Assembly: GCF_000282495.1 (NCBI RefSeq)
Contig: NZ_AKJE01000066.1
Coordinates: 1 to 64,000, forward strand
From: Pseudomonas sp. GM79
GTDB lineage: Bacteria; Pseudomonadota; Gammaproteobacteria; Pseudomonadales; Pseudomonadaceae
DNA length: 64,000 nt
Direction: 5' to 3'
The notes beneath the pieces were generated by a model, which was not told the origin of the DNA, ran no database searches, and worked only from the letters and a program-made list of their open reading frames with translations. Numbering within the stretch: the first letter of the stretch is position 1; every line of letters begins with the position of its first letter. Positions 19,259 through 28,265 of the stretch are shown one piece after another. The translations under genes and the position numbers were made by a program.

Positions 19259-20707
19259 GTGACTCAGAAGCCCGACCAGTGTCTTGGTGAATGGATCGAC
19301 CGTGAAGCACTCGCAGAAGCGATGATTCCGCTTATCGGTCAGCTCTACCGCAATAACAACGTGGTGAGCTCGATCTATGGCCGCAGTCTGATCAACCAGT
19401 CTGTCATCGCGATTCTCAAAGCTCACCGCTTTGCTCGCCATCGCCAGTCCGATGACAGCGAATTGTCCGTCCACGAAACATTCCCTCTGCTCAAGGCAAT
19501 GAGCGAGCTCAAGCTCGGCGCTGCTTCGGTAGATCTGGGCAAGCTGGCTGTCAAATTCAAAGCCGAAGGTAATGGCCGTACCGCCGAAGCGTTCGTCCGT
19601 GACGAGCTGGCCGATGTGGTCGGCAAGCAGAATGGTTCCGGCCGTACCGGCACCGACGTTGTCCTGTATGGCTTCGGTCGTATCGGTCGTCTGCTGGCGC
19701 GCATCCTGATCGAGAAAACCGGTGGTGGCGACGGCCTGCGTCTGCGCGCCATCGTTGTCCGCAAGGGCGCCGAGAACGATCTGGTCAAGCGTGCCAGCCT
19801 GCTGCGTCGCGACTCGGTGCATGGTTCGTTCAATGGCACCATCACCATTGATGAAGCCAATAACACCATCACCGCCAACGGCAACCTGATCCAGGTTATC
19901 TACGCGAAGAACCCGACTGAAGTGGACTACACCCAGTACGGCATCAAAAACGCGCTGCTGGTGGACAACACCGGTGTATGGCGTGACGCCGACGGCCTGG
20001 GCCAGCACCTGTCCTGCCCGGGTATCGACCGCGTTGTTCTGACCGCGCCTGGCAAAGGCAAGCTGAAGAACATCGTTCACGGCATCAACCACGGTGAAAT
20101 CACCGCTGACGACAAGATCGTGTCCGCCGCTTCCTGCACCACCAACGCCATCGTGCCGGTGCTGAAAGCTGTGAATGACAAGTTCGGCATCATCAACGGT
20201 CACGTCGAAACTGTTCACTCGTACACCAACGACCAGAACCTGATCGACAACTTCCACAAGGGTGATCGCCGTGGTCGTAGCGCCGCGCTGAACATGGTTA
20301 TCACCGAGACTGGTGCTGCCACCGCTGCTGCCAAGGCGCTGCCTGAACTGGCCGGCAAGCTGACCGGTAACGCGATCCGTGTTCCGACGCCGAACGTGTC
20401 GATGGCCATTCTCAACCTGAACCTTGAGAAAGCCGCCACCCGTGAAGAGATGAACGAGTACCTGCGCTACATGGCGCTGCACTCCGATCTGCACAAGCAA
20501 ATCGACTACGTCAATTCGCAGGAAGTGGTTTCCACCGACTTCGTTGGCTCGCGCCACGCAGGTGTTGTGGACGCTGAAGCGACCATCGTTCAGGACAACC
20601 GCGTTGTTCTGTACGTCTGGTACGACAACGAGTTCGGTTACAGCTGCCAGGTGGTTCGCGTGATGGAAGACATGGCCGGTGTAAACCCGCCAGCATTCCC
20701 GCGCTAA
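19259..20707 (+). CDS. Glyceraldehyde-3-phosphate dehydrogenase, long form
   Basis: An NAD(P)-dependent GAPDH of 482 residues, about 150 longer than classical GAPDH. The Rossmann motif VLYGFGRIGRLLARI begins only near residue 135, so about 130 residues of helical N-terminal extension (GEWIDREALAEAMIPLIGQLY) precede the catalytic core. The nucleophile C293 lies in SAASCTTNAIVP, and the C-terminal YDNEFGYSCQVVR is normal. The GTG at 19259 is chosen because GGAAGG lies 5 nt upstream and the protein then starts like PA3001 (from memory); ATG 19244 would add five residues with no ribosome site. Pseudomonads have several GAPDH paralogues and this form is usually thought to act in gluconeogenesis. 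It is monocistronic, with a promoter at 19191 and a terminator at 20726. Confidence 0.93.
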   Translation: MTQKPDQCLGEWIDREALAEAMIPLIGQLYRNNNVVSSIYGRSLINQSVIAILKAHRFARHRQSDDSELSVHETFPLLKAMSELKLGAASVDLGKLAVKFKAEGNGRTAEAFVRDELADVVGKQNGSGRTGTDVVLYGFGRIGRLLARILIEKTGGGDGLRLRAIVVRKGAENDLVKRASLLRRDSVHGSFNGTITIDEANNTITANGNLIQVIYAKNPTEVDYTQYGIKNALLVDNTGVWRDADGLGQHLSCPGIDRVVLTAPGKGKLKNIVHGINHGEITADDKIVSAASCTTNAIVPVLKAVNDKFGIINGHVETVHSYTNDQNLIDNFHKGDRRGRSAALNMVITETGAATAAAKALPELAGKLTGNAIRVPTPNVSMAILNLNLEKAATREEMNEYLRYMALHSDLHKQIDYVNSQEVVSTDFVGSRHAGVVDAEATIVQDNRVVLYVWYDNEFGYSCQVVRVMEDMAGVNPPAFPR

Positions 20708-20725
20708 GCCTTAGCCGCACATGAA

Positions 20726-20755
20726 AACGCCCCGACTTTGGTCGGGGCGTTTTTG
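20726..20755 (+). terminator. Terminator of gap
   Basis: An 11-bp stem (AACGCCCCGAC/GTCGGGGCGTT) with a TTTG loop is followed by TTTG TTTG. A strong rho-independent terminator 18 nt after the stop. Confidence 0.9.
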
Positions 20756-20770
20756 TTTGTGGGTGATCCG

Positions 20771-20841
20771 GTAGGAGCAAGGCTTGCCCGCGAAGGCGAT
20801 TTGCCTGGCACATTGCTTTCGCGGGCAAGCCTCGCTTCTAC
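20771..20841. repeat. REPIN (GTAGGAGC-AGGCTTGCCCGCGAA type)
   Basis: The left arm GTAGGAGCAAGGCTTGCCCG and its imperfect complement ending at 20841 flank a 23-nt spacer. It lies exactly where the nqrABCDEF operon occurs in PAO1 (from memory). Confidence 0.85.
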
Positions 20842-20891
20842 AAGGGGTGCATAATGGCCAGTCTTGGCGTGGTTTCAAGGAGGGGCTGGGT

Positions 20892-21908
20892 TTGTTGACA
20901 TGGCGATGGTGCAGTGTTGTTGTCCTGATAGGCGCCTTGACCGGCTGCGGCAATAGCGATTCGATGGAGAGTTTCAGCGGCCCGACCATGGGCAGCAGCT
21001 ATTCGATCAAGTACGTGCGCCGTGCCCATCTTCCCGCTCCGGCAGAAGTCCGCATCCAGGTTGAAAAAATCCTCGCTGAAGTCGATCAGCAACTGTCGAC
21101 CTATCGCAGCGACTCCGACATTGAACGCTTCAATAATTTGCCCGCTAACCACTGTCAGACAATGCCCGCGCCAATCCTCGAACTGGTCCGCGTCGGCGAG
21201 CGACTGTCTTCGCTAAGTGAAGGCTCCTTCGACCTGACGGTGGAGCCGCTGCTCAACCTCTGGGGATTCGGGCCGCAAGCGCGAGAGGAAAAAGTGCCGA
21301 GTGCCGAGGCGCTCGCCGAGGTGCAGCAACGCGTCGGCCACAACCATTTGCGCATCGACGGTGATCAGTTGTGCAAGGACGTGGCAATCGAGCTCGACTT
21401 CAACAGCATCGCGGCCGGTTACGCGGTCGATACGATTGCCGCGAAACTCGAAGCAATGGGTATCCACAGTTACCTGACTGAAGTCACTGGCGAGCTAAAG
21501 GCCGCCGGCAAAAAACTCGATGGCTCGCCTTGGCGCATCGCCCTGGAAGAACCCCGAGACGATCAGCAAGTCGTGCAAAAAATCATCGCCATCGACGGCT
21601 ATGGTGTGTCCACCTCCGGTGACTACCGTAATTATTTCGAGCAGGGTGGCCAGCGCTATTCCCACACCTTCGATGCCCGTACCGGTGCACCCGTCCTGCA
21701 CACCCTGGCGTCAGTCACAGTTATTCATCCTTCAGCGTTAATGGCCGATGGTCTATCGACGCTGTTGCTGATTCTCGGTCCTGAACGGGGGTGGGACTAT
21801 GCCGAAACCCATGACATTGGTGCATTCTTTGTGATTCGTGCCGATACAGGTTTTGTCACCCGCACCAATCAGGCTTTTGAGCGCCTGGTGGGTGAGAAAA
21901 CCAAGTGA
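20892..21908 (+). CDS. apbE: FAD:protein FMN transferase (ApbE), lipoprotein
   Basis: ApbE covalently attaches FMN to Thr/Ser of target proteins such as NqrB, NqrC and RnfG. The 338 residues start at TTG 20892, which has AAGGAGG 8 nt upstream. The signal ends in the lipobox LTGC, so it is a periplasmic lipoprotein. Family motifs are present: FSGPTMGSSYSIKY, the ELDFNSIAAGYAVD flavin site, VTGELKAAGK, STSGDYRNYFE and YSHTFDARTGAP, then ALMADGLSTLL near the end. In PAO1 this gene closes the nqr operon (PA2993, from memory), but here nqrA-F are absent and it follows gap directly after a REPIN. No nqrM-like small gene is found in 21909-22114 either. It may serve RNF or other flavoproteins coded elsewhere. 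Confidence 0.93.
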   Translation: MLTWRWCSVVVLIGALTGCGNSDSMESFSGPTMGSSYSIKYVRRAHLPAPAEVRIQVEKILAEVDQQLSTYRSDSDIERFNNLPANHCQTMPAPILELVRVGERLSSLSEGSFDLTVEPLLNLWGFGPQAREEKVPSAEALAEVQQRVGHNHLRIDGDQLCKDVAIELDFNSIAAGYAVDTIAAKLEAMGIHSYLTEVTGELKAAGKKLDGSPWRIALEEPRDDQQVVQKIIAIDGYGVSTSGDYRNYFEQGGQRYSHTFDARTGAPVLHTLASVTVIHPSALMADGLSTLLLILGPERGWDYAETHDIGAFFVIRADTGFVTRTNQAFERLVGEKTK

Positions 21909-22114
21909 TTGCGGCATCAAAAGTGTTTTTGATGGCGTTGTAGTGCAGGCAAAACTAGCCTACGACGCGACCAAGGGTTAATGTGCCCGGCGTTGACGCT
22001 TCTATAGACTGTGTCCGGGTTCTGCACTGGCCCCAAATTGTTCCTTCACGCCGCAGATCGGCGTGATTTAGCCGCAGGTGCCGAGGGCGCCGCGGCCTGT
22101 TCTGAGGAGTATGC

Positions 22115-23509
22115 ATGGCTGTCTACAACTACGACGTGGTGGTGTTGGGTTCCGGCCCGGCGGGAGAAGGCGCGGCAATGAATGCCGCCAAGGCAGGGCG
22201 CAAGGTGGCGATGGTCGATAGTCGTCGCCAGGTCGGCGGCAACTGCACCCACCTGGGCACCATCCCGTCCAAGGCTTTGCGTCACTCGGTCCGGCAGATC
22301 ATGCAGTTCAACACCAACCCGATGTTCCGGGCGATTGGTGAGCCGCGCTGGTTCTCGTTCCCGGACGTTTTGAAAAGCGCCGAAAAAGTCATCTCCAAAC
22401 AAGTCGCCTCGCGCACCGGCTACTACGCCCGTAACCGTGTCGACGTGTTCTTCGGCACCGGCAGCTTCGCTGACGAGCAAACCATCGAAGTGGTCTGCGC
22501 CAACGGCGTGGTTGAAAAACTGGTGGCCAAGCACATCATCATCGCCACCGGTTCGCGCCCTTATCGCCCGGCGGACATCGATTTCCATCACCCGCGCATC
22601 TACGATAGCGACACCATCCTCAGCCTCGGTCACACCCCGCGCAAGCTCATCGTTTACGGCGCTGGCGTGATTGGTTGCGAATACGCATCGATCTTCAGTG
22701 GTCTGGGTGTGCTGGTCGAGCTGGTGGACAACCGCGGTCAGTTGCTGAGCTTCCTCGACTCGGAAATTTCCCAGGCCCTGAGCTATCACTTCAGCAACAA
22801 CAACATCACGGTTCGCCACAACGAAGACTACGACCGCGTCGAAGGCGTGGACAACGGTGTGATCCTGCACCTCAAGTCCGGCAAGAAGATCAAGGCCGAT
22901 GCCTTGCTCTGGTGTAACGGCCGTACCGGCAACACCGATCAACTGGGTCTGGAAAATATCGGCGTGAAGGTCAACAGCCGTGGCCAGATCGAAGTCGACG
23001 AAAACTACCGCACCTGCGTACCGAATATTTATGGTGCCGGTGACGTGATCGGTTGGCCGAGCCTGGCCAGTGCCGCCCACGACCAGGGCCGTTCGGCCGC
23101 TGGCAGTATTGTCGACAATGGCAGCTGGCGCTTCGTCAACGACGTGCCAACCGGCATCTACACCATTCCGGAGATCAGCTCGATCGGCAAGAACGAGCAG
23201 GAGCTGACTCAGGCCAAGGTGCCGTATGAAGTGGGCAAGGCGTTCTTCAAGGGCATGGCGCGTGCGCAGATCGCTGGCGAGCCGCAAGGCATGCTGAAGA
23301 TCCTGTTCCACCGCGATACCCTGGAAGTGCTGGGCGTTCACTGCTTCGGTTATCAGGCGTCGGAGATCGTGCACATCGGTCAGGCGATCATGAGCCAGCC
23401 GGGCGAACAGAACACCCTGAAGTACTTCGTCAACACGACGTTCAACTACCCGACCATGGCTGAAGCCTATCGGGTAGCGGCGTACGACGGCCTCAACCGG
23501 CTTTTTTGA
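22115..23509 (+). CDS. sthA: Soluble pyridine nucleotide transhydrogenase
   Basis: A cytosolic FAD enzyme exchanging hydride between NADPH and NAD+, balancing the NADPH made by the Entner-Doudoroff/pentose cycle of pseudomonads. The 464 residues show the FAD motif [19 protein letters not shown]. The disulfide reductase site is altered to [12 protein letters not shown]44 is kept and the second Cys is T49, the hallmark of Sth compared with lipoamide dehydrogenase. The NAD(P) motif [15 protein letters not shown] and the C-terminal interface [12 protein letters not shown] follow. The start has GAGGAGTATGC. The 200 nt before it hold no gene that I can support. It is followed by a convergent phosphodiesterase gene. 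Confidence 0.97.
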   Translation: MAVYNYDVVVLGSGPAGEGAAMNAAKAGRKVAMVDSRRQVGGNCTHLGTIPSKALRHSVRQIMQFNTNPMFRAIGEPRWFSFPDVLKSAEKVISKQVASRTGYYARNRVDVFFGTGSFADEQTIEVVCANGVVEKLVAKHIIIATGSRPYRPADIDFHHPRIYDSDTILSLGHTPRKLIVYGAGVIGCEYASIFSGLGVLVELVDNRGQLLSFLDSEISQALSYHFSNNNITVRHNEDYDRVEGVDNGVILHLKSGKKIKADALLWCNGRTGNTDQLGLENIGVKVNSRGQIEVDENYRTCVPNIYGAGDVIGWPSLASAAHDQGRSAAGSIVDNGSWRFVNDVPTGIYTIPEISSIGKNEQELTQAKVPYEVGKAFFKGMARAQIAGEPQGMLKILFHRDTLEVLGVHCFGYQASEIVHIGQAIMSQPGEQNTLKYFVNTTFNYPTMAEAYRVAAYDGLNRLF

Positions 23510-23551
23510 GCGGCTCCGGCCGGTGGCCTGAGCCGGCCGGGGAGACCGATT

Positions 23552-24274
23552 TCAGCAATTCTCGAGCGTGGCAGTGGCCAAACCGGGAAAGTCTGTAATC
23601 AGGCTGTCAACGCCGAAGTCGGCGAGTCTGCGCATCAGCGCGGGCTCGTTGACTGTCCACACCGACACATGCAGCCCTTGACGCTGCGCCTTCTGCAGGC
23701 GCTCCGGCGTACACAGGGTCCAGTTCAGTGCCAGAATCTCACAGCCATAGTTTTGCGCGACCTTCAACGGGTCGAGCCAGGCGTACTCGGCCACCAAACC
23801 GCGAGACACGTCCGGCACCAGGTCCAGCGCGGCTTTCAACACTTCGCGTGAACTTGACGTAATCGTGATCTTGTCCCGCATACCGAAACGCTGCGCCATT
23901 TCGCGAATCGCCAGCACGGTGGTCGCGGCGCGGGTGCGTGAAGCGCTTTTGACTTCCAGTTGCCAGTGATCGAAATCACATTTCTCGAACAATTCTTCCA
24001 GCGTTGGAATCGGGCAGGGTTTGATCCAGCCCGGGCCGCCCTTGCGCGCATCGTAGGTCACCAGTTCCGCGGCGGTATGTTCGACTACTTTGCCGCGACG
24101 CTCGGTGGTGCGTTTGAGAGTCGGGTCATGGATCACCATCAACTCGCCATCCTTGGACAGGTGCAAGTCCAGTTCGCAACGGCGTACGCCGTGCTTGAGG
24201 CATTCCTGAAAGCTGGTCAGGGTGTTTTCCGGTGCTTCGCCCTTGGCGCCGCGATGGCCGTAAATAAGGGTCAC
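23552..24274 (-). CDS. Glycerophosphodiester phosphodiesterase (cytosolic type)
   Basis: A GDPD of 240 residues without a signal peptide, hence the UgpQ-like cytosolic class. It hydrolyses glycerophosphodiesters to glycerol-3-phosphate and an alcohol. Metal and catalytic residues are visible: H7-R8 in YGHRGAKGEAPENT, ELDLHLSKDGELMVIHD near residue 35-50, and the late W-Q-L-E-V-K motif HWQLEVKSAS. The C-terminal VDSLITDFPG is typical. It starts 14 nt after the PilZ gene, so the two form a small operon, a pairing I recall from PAO1 (PA2989-PA2990). A functional link to c-di-GMP is not evident. Confidence 0.9.
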   Translation of the reverse strand: MTLIYGHRGAKGEAPENTLTSFQECLKHGVRRCELDLHLSKDGELMVIHDPTLKRTTERRGKVVEHTAAELVTYDARKGGPGWIKPCPIPTLEELFEKCDFDHWQLEVKSASRTRAATTVLAIREMAQRFGMRDKITITSSSREVLKAALDLVPDVSRGLVAEYAWLDPLKVAQNYGCEILALNWTLCTPERLQKAQRQGLHVSVWTVNEPALMRRLADFGVDSLITDFPGLATATLENC

Positions 24275-24288
24275 GGTTCTTCCTTAAA

Positions 24289-24870
24289 TTAAATGCCTGA
24301 TTCGTTTTGTTCGCGGGCCAGGCGTCGTTCTTGTGCCTGTCGCTGCAAGATGTAACGGGCCAGCAATTGTCGCTGGGCATCGGACAGGTATTCGAACTCG
24401 GTGCCGACATCGTAGCCTTCGCCCTTGCGGTCGCAATGGGTGACGCGGGCTCGCAGCAACAGGCCAAGGGCTTGCGGCATCAGCACCAGTTTCACCGACA
24501 GGTGAGCGCCAGTGGCGATGGGCGTCGGATGCTGGAAGTCGATACCTCCTTCGGAGAGGATGACCGGCTGCGGTTCGCCGATCTGTCCGAGCACAGTCAG
24601 GGCGACCACCTGGCTTAGCAGGTCGATGCGTTTGTTCTGGGATTTCAGGAACGCGGCGATGGTCCGGTCGCGTTCGCTGATTTGTCGCAACAGGTGTTGC
24701 GACTCGAATTCGCTCAGGTGCAGTTCGCTGAGCAGGTTGAATAGAGGGGAAGCATCCTGCAACACTTCCTGGCCTGCGGCTTCGGGAGCAGACAGGGGCC
24801 GAATTTCCAGTGCGATCGCGTCCTCGATACGGTAGTATTCGCGGCGATCTTCTTCATCTAATGTCGACAT
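24289..24870 (-). CDS. PilZ domain protein
   Basis: A 193-residue protein whose N-terminal region (RREYYRIEDAIALEI) has the RxxxR half of the PilZ c-di-GMP signature (R10 and R14 approximately). The second half, normally (D/N)xSxxG, reads VILSEGGIDF, so Ser and Gly are kept but the acidic/Asn position is Ile. The C-terminus matches the PilZ beta-barrel (LSVKLVLMPQ, YDVGTEFEYLS). A helical insertion near residues 50-110 (LLSELHLSEFESQHLLRQI) separates the two motifs. It is transcribed ahead of the phosphodiesterase and divergently from lolC. It may bind c-di-GMP weakly or not at all. Confidence 0.8.
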   Translation of the reverse strand: MSTLDEEDRREYYRIEDAIALEIRPLSAPEAAGQEVLQDASPLFNLLSELHLSEFESQHLLRQISERDRTIAAFLKSQNKRIDLLSQVVALTVLGQIGEPQPVILSEGGIDFQHPTPIATGAHLSVKLVLMPQALGLLLRARVTHCDRKGEGYDVGTEFEYLSDAQRQLLARYILQRQAQERRLAREQNESGI

Positions 24871-24964
24871 GGCGAACCCATGGTAGCGGCGGTGGTCTGA
24901 GTGTAAAGCTGGTTATCGACCCCCGCCACAAGGACGTTCCTTTTCCCTCCGAACAAGCCCCGAC

Positions 24965-26215
24965 ATGTTCAGACCTCTCTTCGTATTTATTGGCACGCGT
25001 TATACCCGTGCAAAGCGTCGCAATCATTTTGTGTCATTCATTTCCCTGACCTCAATGATCGGACTCGCCCTCGGCGTGGTCGTGATGATCGTTGTGCTGT
25101 CGGTCATGAACGGCTTCGATCATGAGATGCGCACCCGCGTGCTGGGCATGGTGCCCCACGCGACCATCGAGTCCGGTGAGCCGATCAGCGACTGGCAAAG
25201 CCTGGCCGCCAAGGTCAAGCAGAACCCGCAGGTGGCGGCGGTTGCGCCCTTCGTCCAGATGCAGGGCCTGCTGACCAACAACGGCAAGGTCTCCAAGGTG
25301 CTGCTCAATGCCATCGACCCGGTGCAGGAACGGCAGGTGTCGATCATTGATAACTTCATGCAGCAGGGCAAACTCGATGACCTGGCGCCGGGCAGTTTCG
25401 GCATCGTCATCGGCGACAAGGCCGCGGCCAAGCTCGGCGTGGCGGTCGGCGACAAACTGACGTTTGTCGCGCCGGAAGTCACCGTGACCCCGGCCGGGAT
25501 GTTCCCGCGCATGAAACGCTTTACCGTGGTCGGCATCTTTCATGTCGGCGCCGGTGAGATCGACGGCTATCTGGGCATCACCAATTTGCAGGATCTGGCG
25601 AAGCTGCACCGCTGGAAGCCGGATCAGGTCCAGGGCTTGCGCTTGAAGTTCGACGATCTGTTCCAGGCACCACGCATGGCGTGGACCATCGCTCAGCAAC
25701 TCGGCGAAGACACGTATTACGCCCGCGACTGGACCCGCACCCACGGCAATCTGTATCAAGCGATCCGCATGGAAAAAGCCATGATCGGCCTGCTGTTGCT
25801 GCTGATCGTCGCCGTGGCGGCGTTCAATATCATTTCCACGCTGGTGATGGTGGTGAACGACAAGAAGGGCGACATCGCGATCCTGCGCACCCTCGGCTCT
25901 ACGCCAGGGCAGATCATGGCGATCTTCATGGTTCAGGGTACGGTCATTGGCGTGGTCGGTACGCTGATCGGCGCGGTGGTCGGGATCTTCGCCGCGCTGA
26001 ACGTCAGCGCCGCAATCTCGGCCCTTGAAGGGCTGATCGGCCACAAATTCCTGAACGCCGACGTGTATTTCATTGATTACCTGCCGTCGCAAGTGCAAAG
26101 CCAGGACGTGTTGATGGTCTGCGCCGCCGCGTTGGTTCTGAGTTTCCTCGCCACCCTGTATCCAGCCTGGCGTGCCGCGCGCACCCAGCCTGCGGAGGCG
26201 CTACGTTATGAGTGA
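24965..26215 (+). CDS. lolC: Lipoprotein-releasing ABC transporter permease (LolC type)
   Basis: An inner-membrane subunit of LolCDE, which extracts outer-membrane lipoproteins and hands them to LolA. The 416 residues have one N-terminal membrane helix ([20 protein letters not shown]), a large periplasmic domain (about 50-265) and three C-terminal helices ([53 protein letters not shown]), the MacB-fold arrangement. It begins [13 protein letters not shown] and its stop overlaps the lolD start by 8 nt. A homologous permease (lolE) follows lolD. Which copy is LolC and which LolE is assigned by order, not by experiment. Confidence 0.93.
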   Translation: MFRPLFVFIGTRYTRAKRRNHFVSFISLTSMIGLALGVVVMIVVLSVMNGFDHEMRTRVLGMVPHATIESGEPISDWQSLAAKVKQNPQVAAVAPFVQMQGLLTNNGKVSKVLLNAIDPVQERQVSIIDNFMQQGKLDDLAPGSFGIVIGDKAAAKLGVAVGDKLTFVAPEVTVTPAGMFPRMKRFTVVGIFHVGAGEIDGYLGITNLQDLAKLHRWKPDQVQGLRLKFDDLFQAPRMAWTIAQQLGEDTYYARDWTRTHGNLYQAIRMEKAMIGLLLLLIVAVAAFNIISTLVMVVNDKKGDIAILRTLGSTPGQIMAIFMVQGTVIGVVGTLIGAVVGIFAALNVSAAISALEGLIGHKFLNADVYFIDYLPSQVQSQDVLMVCAAALVLSFLATLYPAWRAARTQPAEALRYE

Positions 26216-26906
26216 GTCGGGCATGAGTGATAAAGCAATCTTGAGCTGCCGCAACCTGGGCAAATCCTACGTGGAAGGCCCGGAATCGGTAGAGGTTCTG
26301 GCCGGTCTGCAACTGGAGTTGCACCCTGGTGAGCGAGTGGCGATCGTCGGTACCTCGGGTTCGGGCAAAAGTACCTTGCTCAACCTGCTGGGCGGCCTCG
26401 ATACGCCGACCAAGGGCAGCGTCTGGCTGGCCGGTGAAGAGCTCTCGGCGCTGAACGAAAAGGCCCGTGGCCTGCTGCGCAATCGGTCGCTGGGTTTCGT
26501 TTACCAGTTCCACCACTTGCTGCCTGAGTTCACCGCGCTGGAAAACGTCTGCATGCCGTTGCTGATCGGTAAAACCGCGATCCCTGAAGCACGTCAGCGT
26601 GCGACGGCGTTGCTGGAGCGGGTAGGGCTGGGCCATCGTCTGGAGCACAAACCTGCGGAATTGTCCGGTGGAGAACGCCAGCGTGTGGCCATTGCCCGTG
26701 CCCTGGTGAATAAGCCAGGCCTGGTGATGCTCGACGAGCCGACCGGCAACCTCGACTCCCACACCGCCCAGGGCATTCAGGATTTGATGCTGGAACTCAG
26801 CACCTCGATGCGCACCGCGTTCCTGGTGGTGACCCACGACATGAACCTGGCCCGCCAGATGGATCGCGTCCTGCATTTGCAGGAAGGTTACCTGACACCC
26901 ATCTGA
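26208..26906 (+). CDS. lolD: Lipoprotein-releasing ABC transporter ATPase LolD
   Basis: The cytosolic ATPase powering LolCDE. The 232 residues contain Walker [10 protein letters not shown] (48-56), the Q-loop [12 protein letters not shown], signature [15 protein letters not shown], Walker [13 protein letters not shown] and the H-loop VVTHDMN, all intact. The start at 26208 overlaps the lolC stop (ATGAGTGA) with GGAGG 9 nt upstream. A second in-frame ATG at 26223 gives MSDKAIL, the form I recall in PAO1, and may be used. It is followed by a terminator-like hairpin before lolE. Confidence 0.95.
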   Translation: MSESGMSDKAILSCRNLGKSYVEGPESVEVLAGLQLELHPGERVAIVGTSGSGKSTLLNLLGGLDTPTKGSVWLAGEELSALNEKARGLLRNRSLGFVYQFHHLLPEFTALENVCMPLLIGKTAIPEARQRATALLERVGLGHRLEHKPAELSGGERQRVAIARALVNKPGLVMLDEPTGNLDSHTAQGIQDLMLELSTSMRTAFLVVTHDMNLARQMDRVLHLQEGYLTPI

Positions 26907-26915
26907 TTGACCGAA

Positions 26916-26954
26916 ACCCGGCGTACTGAACAGTACGTCGGGTCTTTTATTTTT
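26916..26954 (+). terminator. Hairpin with T-tract between lolD and lolE
   Basis: A 12-bp stem (ACCCGGCGTACT/AGTACGTCGGGT, one G-T pair) with a GAAC loop is followed by CTTTTATTTTTAT. It looks like an intrinsic terminator 9 nt after lolD yet precedes the functionally linked lolE. It could be an attenuator or partial terminator. Confidence 0.75.
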
Positions 26955-26970
26955 ATACGGTGCCCAGCGA

Positions 26971-28215
26971 ATGTTCAGACCGTTATCGATCTTTATCGGC
27001 GCGCGCTATACCCGCGCCAAGCGCCGCAATCGCTTTGTTTCCTTCATCTCGATGACCTCGATGATTGGCCTCGCCCTGGGCGTGTTGGCGATGATCGTGG
27101 TGTTGTCGGTAATGAACGGCTTCCAGCGCGAAATGAGCTCGCGCATCCTCGGCATGGTGCCCCACGCGACCATCGTCGGCGTGAACCCGATCGACGATTG
27201 GCAGCCGGTGGCCGCCGCGGCGATGAAAAATCCTGAAGTGACGGCGGCGGTGCCGTTCACCGAGATGGAAGGCATGCTGTCCTACAAGGGCACGATGCAG
27301 CCGATCCAGGTCAGCGGTGTCGACCCGGCGCTGGAAGGCAAGGTGTCGATCGTTGCCAAGCACATTGTTCAGGGGCGTCTCGACGCCTTGAAGCCGGGCG
27401 AGTTTGGCGTGGTGATCGGTGAGATCACCGCAAGACGCTTTCGCTTGAACGTCGGCGACAAGATCACCCTGATCGTGCCGGAAATCAGCACCGCACCGGG
27501 CGGGATTACCCCGCGCATGCAACGACTGAACGTGGTGGGCGTGTTCAAGGTTGGCGCCGAGCTGGATGGCTCCATGGCGCTGATCCACGTCGCCGATGCC
27601 GCGCAGATGCAACACTGGCAGCCGAATCAGGTGCAAAGCGTGCGCCTTGCGGTGAAGGATCTGTACGCCGCGCCGCAAGTGTCGAGCGACATCGCGACAG
27701 GCCTGGGCGCTGCCTACAAGGCTGACGACTGGACCCACACCCAGGGCAGTCTGTTCAGCGCGATGAAGATGGAAAAAACCATGATCGGACTGCTGTTGCT
27801 GATGATCGTCGCGGTGGCGGCGTTCAATATCATTGCGACCCTGATCATGGTGGTGAACGACAAGGGCGCGGACATCGCGATCCTGCGCACCATCGGCGCG
27901 ACACCTCGGCAGATCATGGCGATCTTCATGGTGCAGGGCACGGTGATCGGGGTTGTCGGCACCTTGATTGGCGGCGTACTGGGCGTGATCGCAGCGCTGA
28001 ACGTCAGTGAACTGGTGGGCTGGATGGAGCGGGTCAGCGGGCAACACATCTTCAGTTCCGACGTGTACTTTGTCAGTAACTTGCCTTCGGAACTGCAGGG
28101 CGCGGATGTGTTGTTGATCTGTTCCGCCGGTTTCATCATGAGCTTTTTGGCGACGGTGTATCCGGCTTGGCGGGCGGCGAAAGTGGAGCCGGCCACGGCG
28201 TTGCGGTATTCGTAA
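26971..28215 (+). CDS. lolE: Lipoprotein-releasing ABC transporter permease (LolE type)
   Basis: The second permease of LolCDE, 414 residues, a clear paralogue of the upstream lolC product: both start MFRPL and share [23 protein letters not shown], the GMVPHATI stretch and the C-terminal TLIGxxxGxxAALNVS helices. Membrane topology is the same one-plus-three pattern with a periplasmic domain. The ribosome site before the ATG at 26971 is weak (GGTGCCCAGCGA), and a terminator-like hairpin lies upstream, so expression may be set below lolCD. Translation may begin only from read-through transcripts. The paralogy presumably reflects an old duplication in the family, as in E. coli LolC/LolE. Confidence 0.92.
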   Translation: MFRPLSIFIGARYTRAKRRNRFVSFISMTSMIGLALGVLAMIVVLSVMNGFQREMSSRILGMVPHATIVGVNPIDDWQPVAAAAMKNPEVTAAVPFTEMEGMLSYKGTMQPIQVSGVDPALEGKVSIVAKHIVQGRLDALKPGEFGVVIGEITARRFRLNVGDKITLIVPEISTAPGGITPRMQRLNVVGVFKVGAELDGSMALIHVADAAQMQHWQPNQVQSVRLAVKDLYAAPQVSSDIATGLGAAYKADDWTHTQGSLFSAMKMEKTMIGLLLLMIVAVAAFNIIATLIMVVNDKGADIAILRTIGATPRQIMAIFMVQGTVIGVVGTLIGGVLGVIAALNVSELVGWMERVSGQHIFSSDVYFVSNLPSELQGADVLLICSAGFIMSFLATVYPAWRAAKVEPATALRYS

Positions 28216-28229
28216 GTCATTCCATCGTT

Positions 28230-28253
28230 TTTGCGGGCAAGCCTCGTTCTTAC
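28230..28253. repeat. Single REP arm
   Basis: TTTGCGGGCAAGCCTCGTTCTTAC resembles one arm of the GTAGGAGCGAGGCTTGCCCGCGAA family without a partner nearby. It lies between convergent lolE and trhP. Confidence 0.6.
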
Positions 28254-28265
28254 AGGGGCTTGTCG

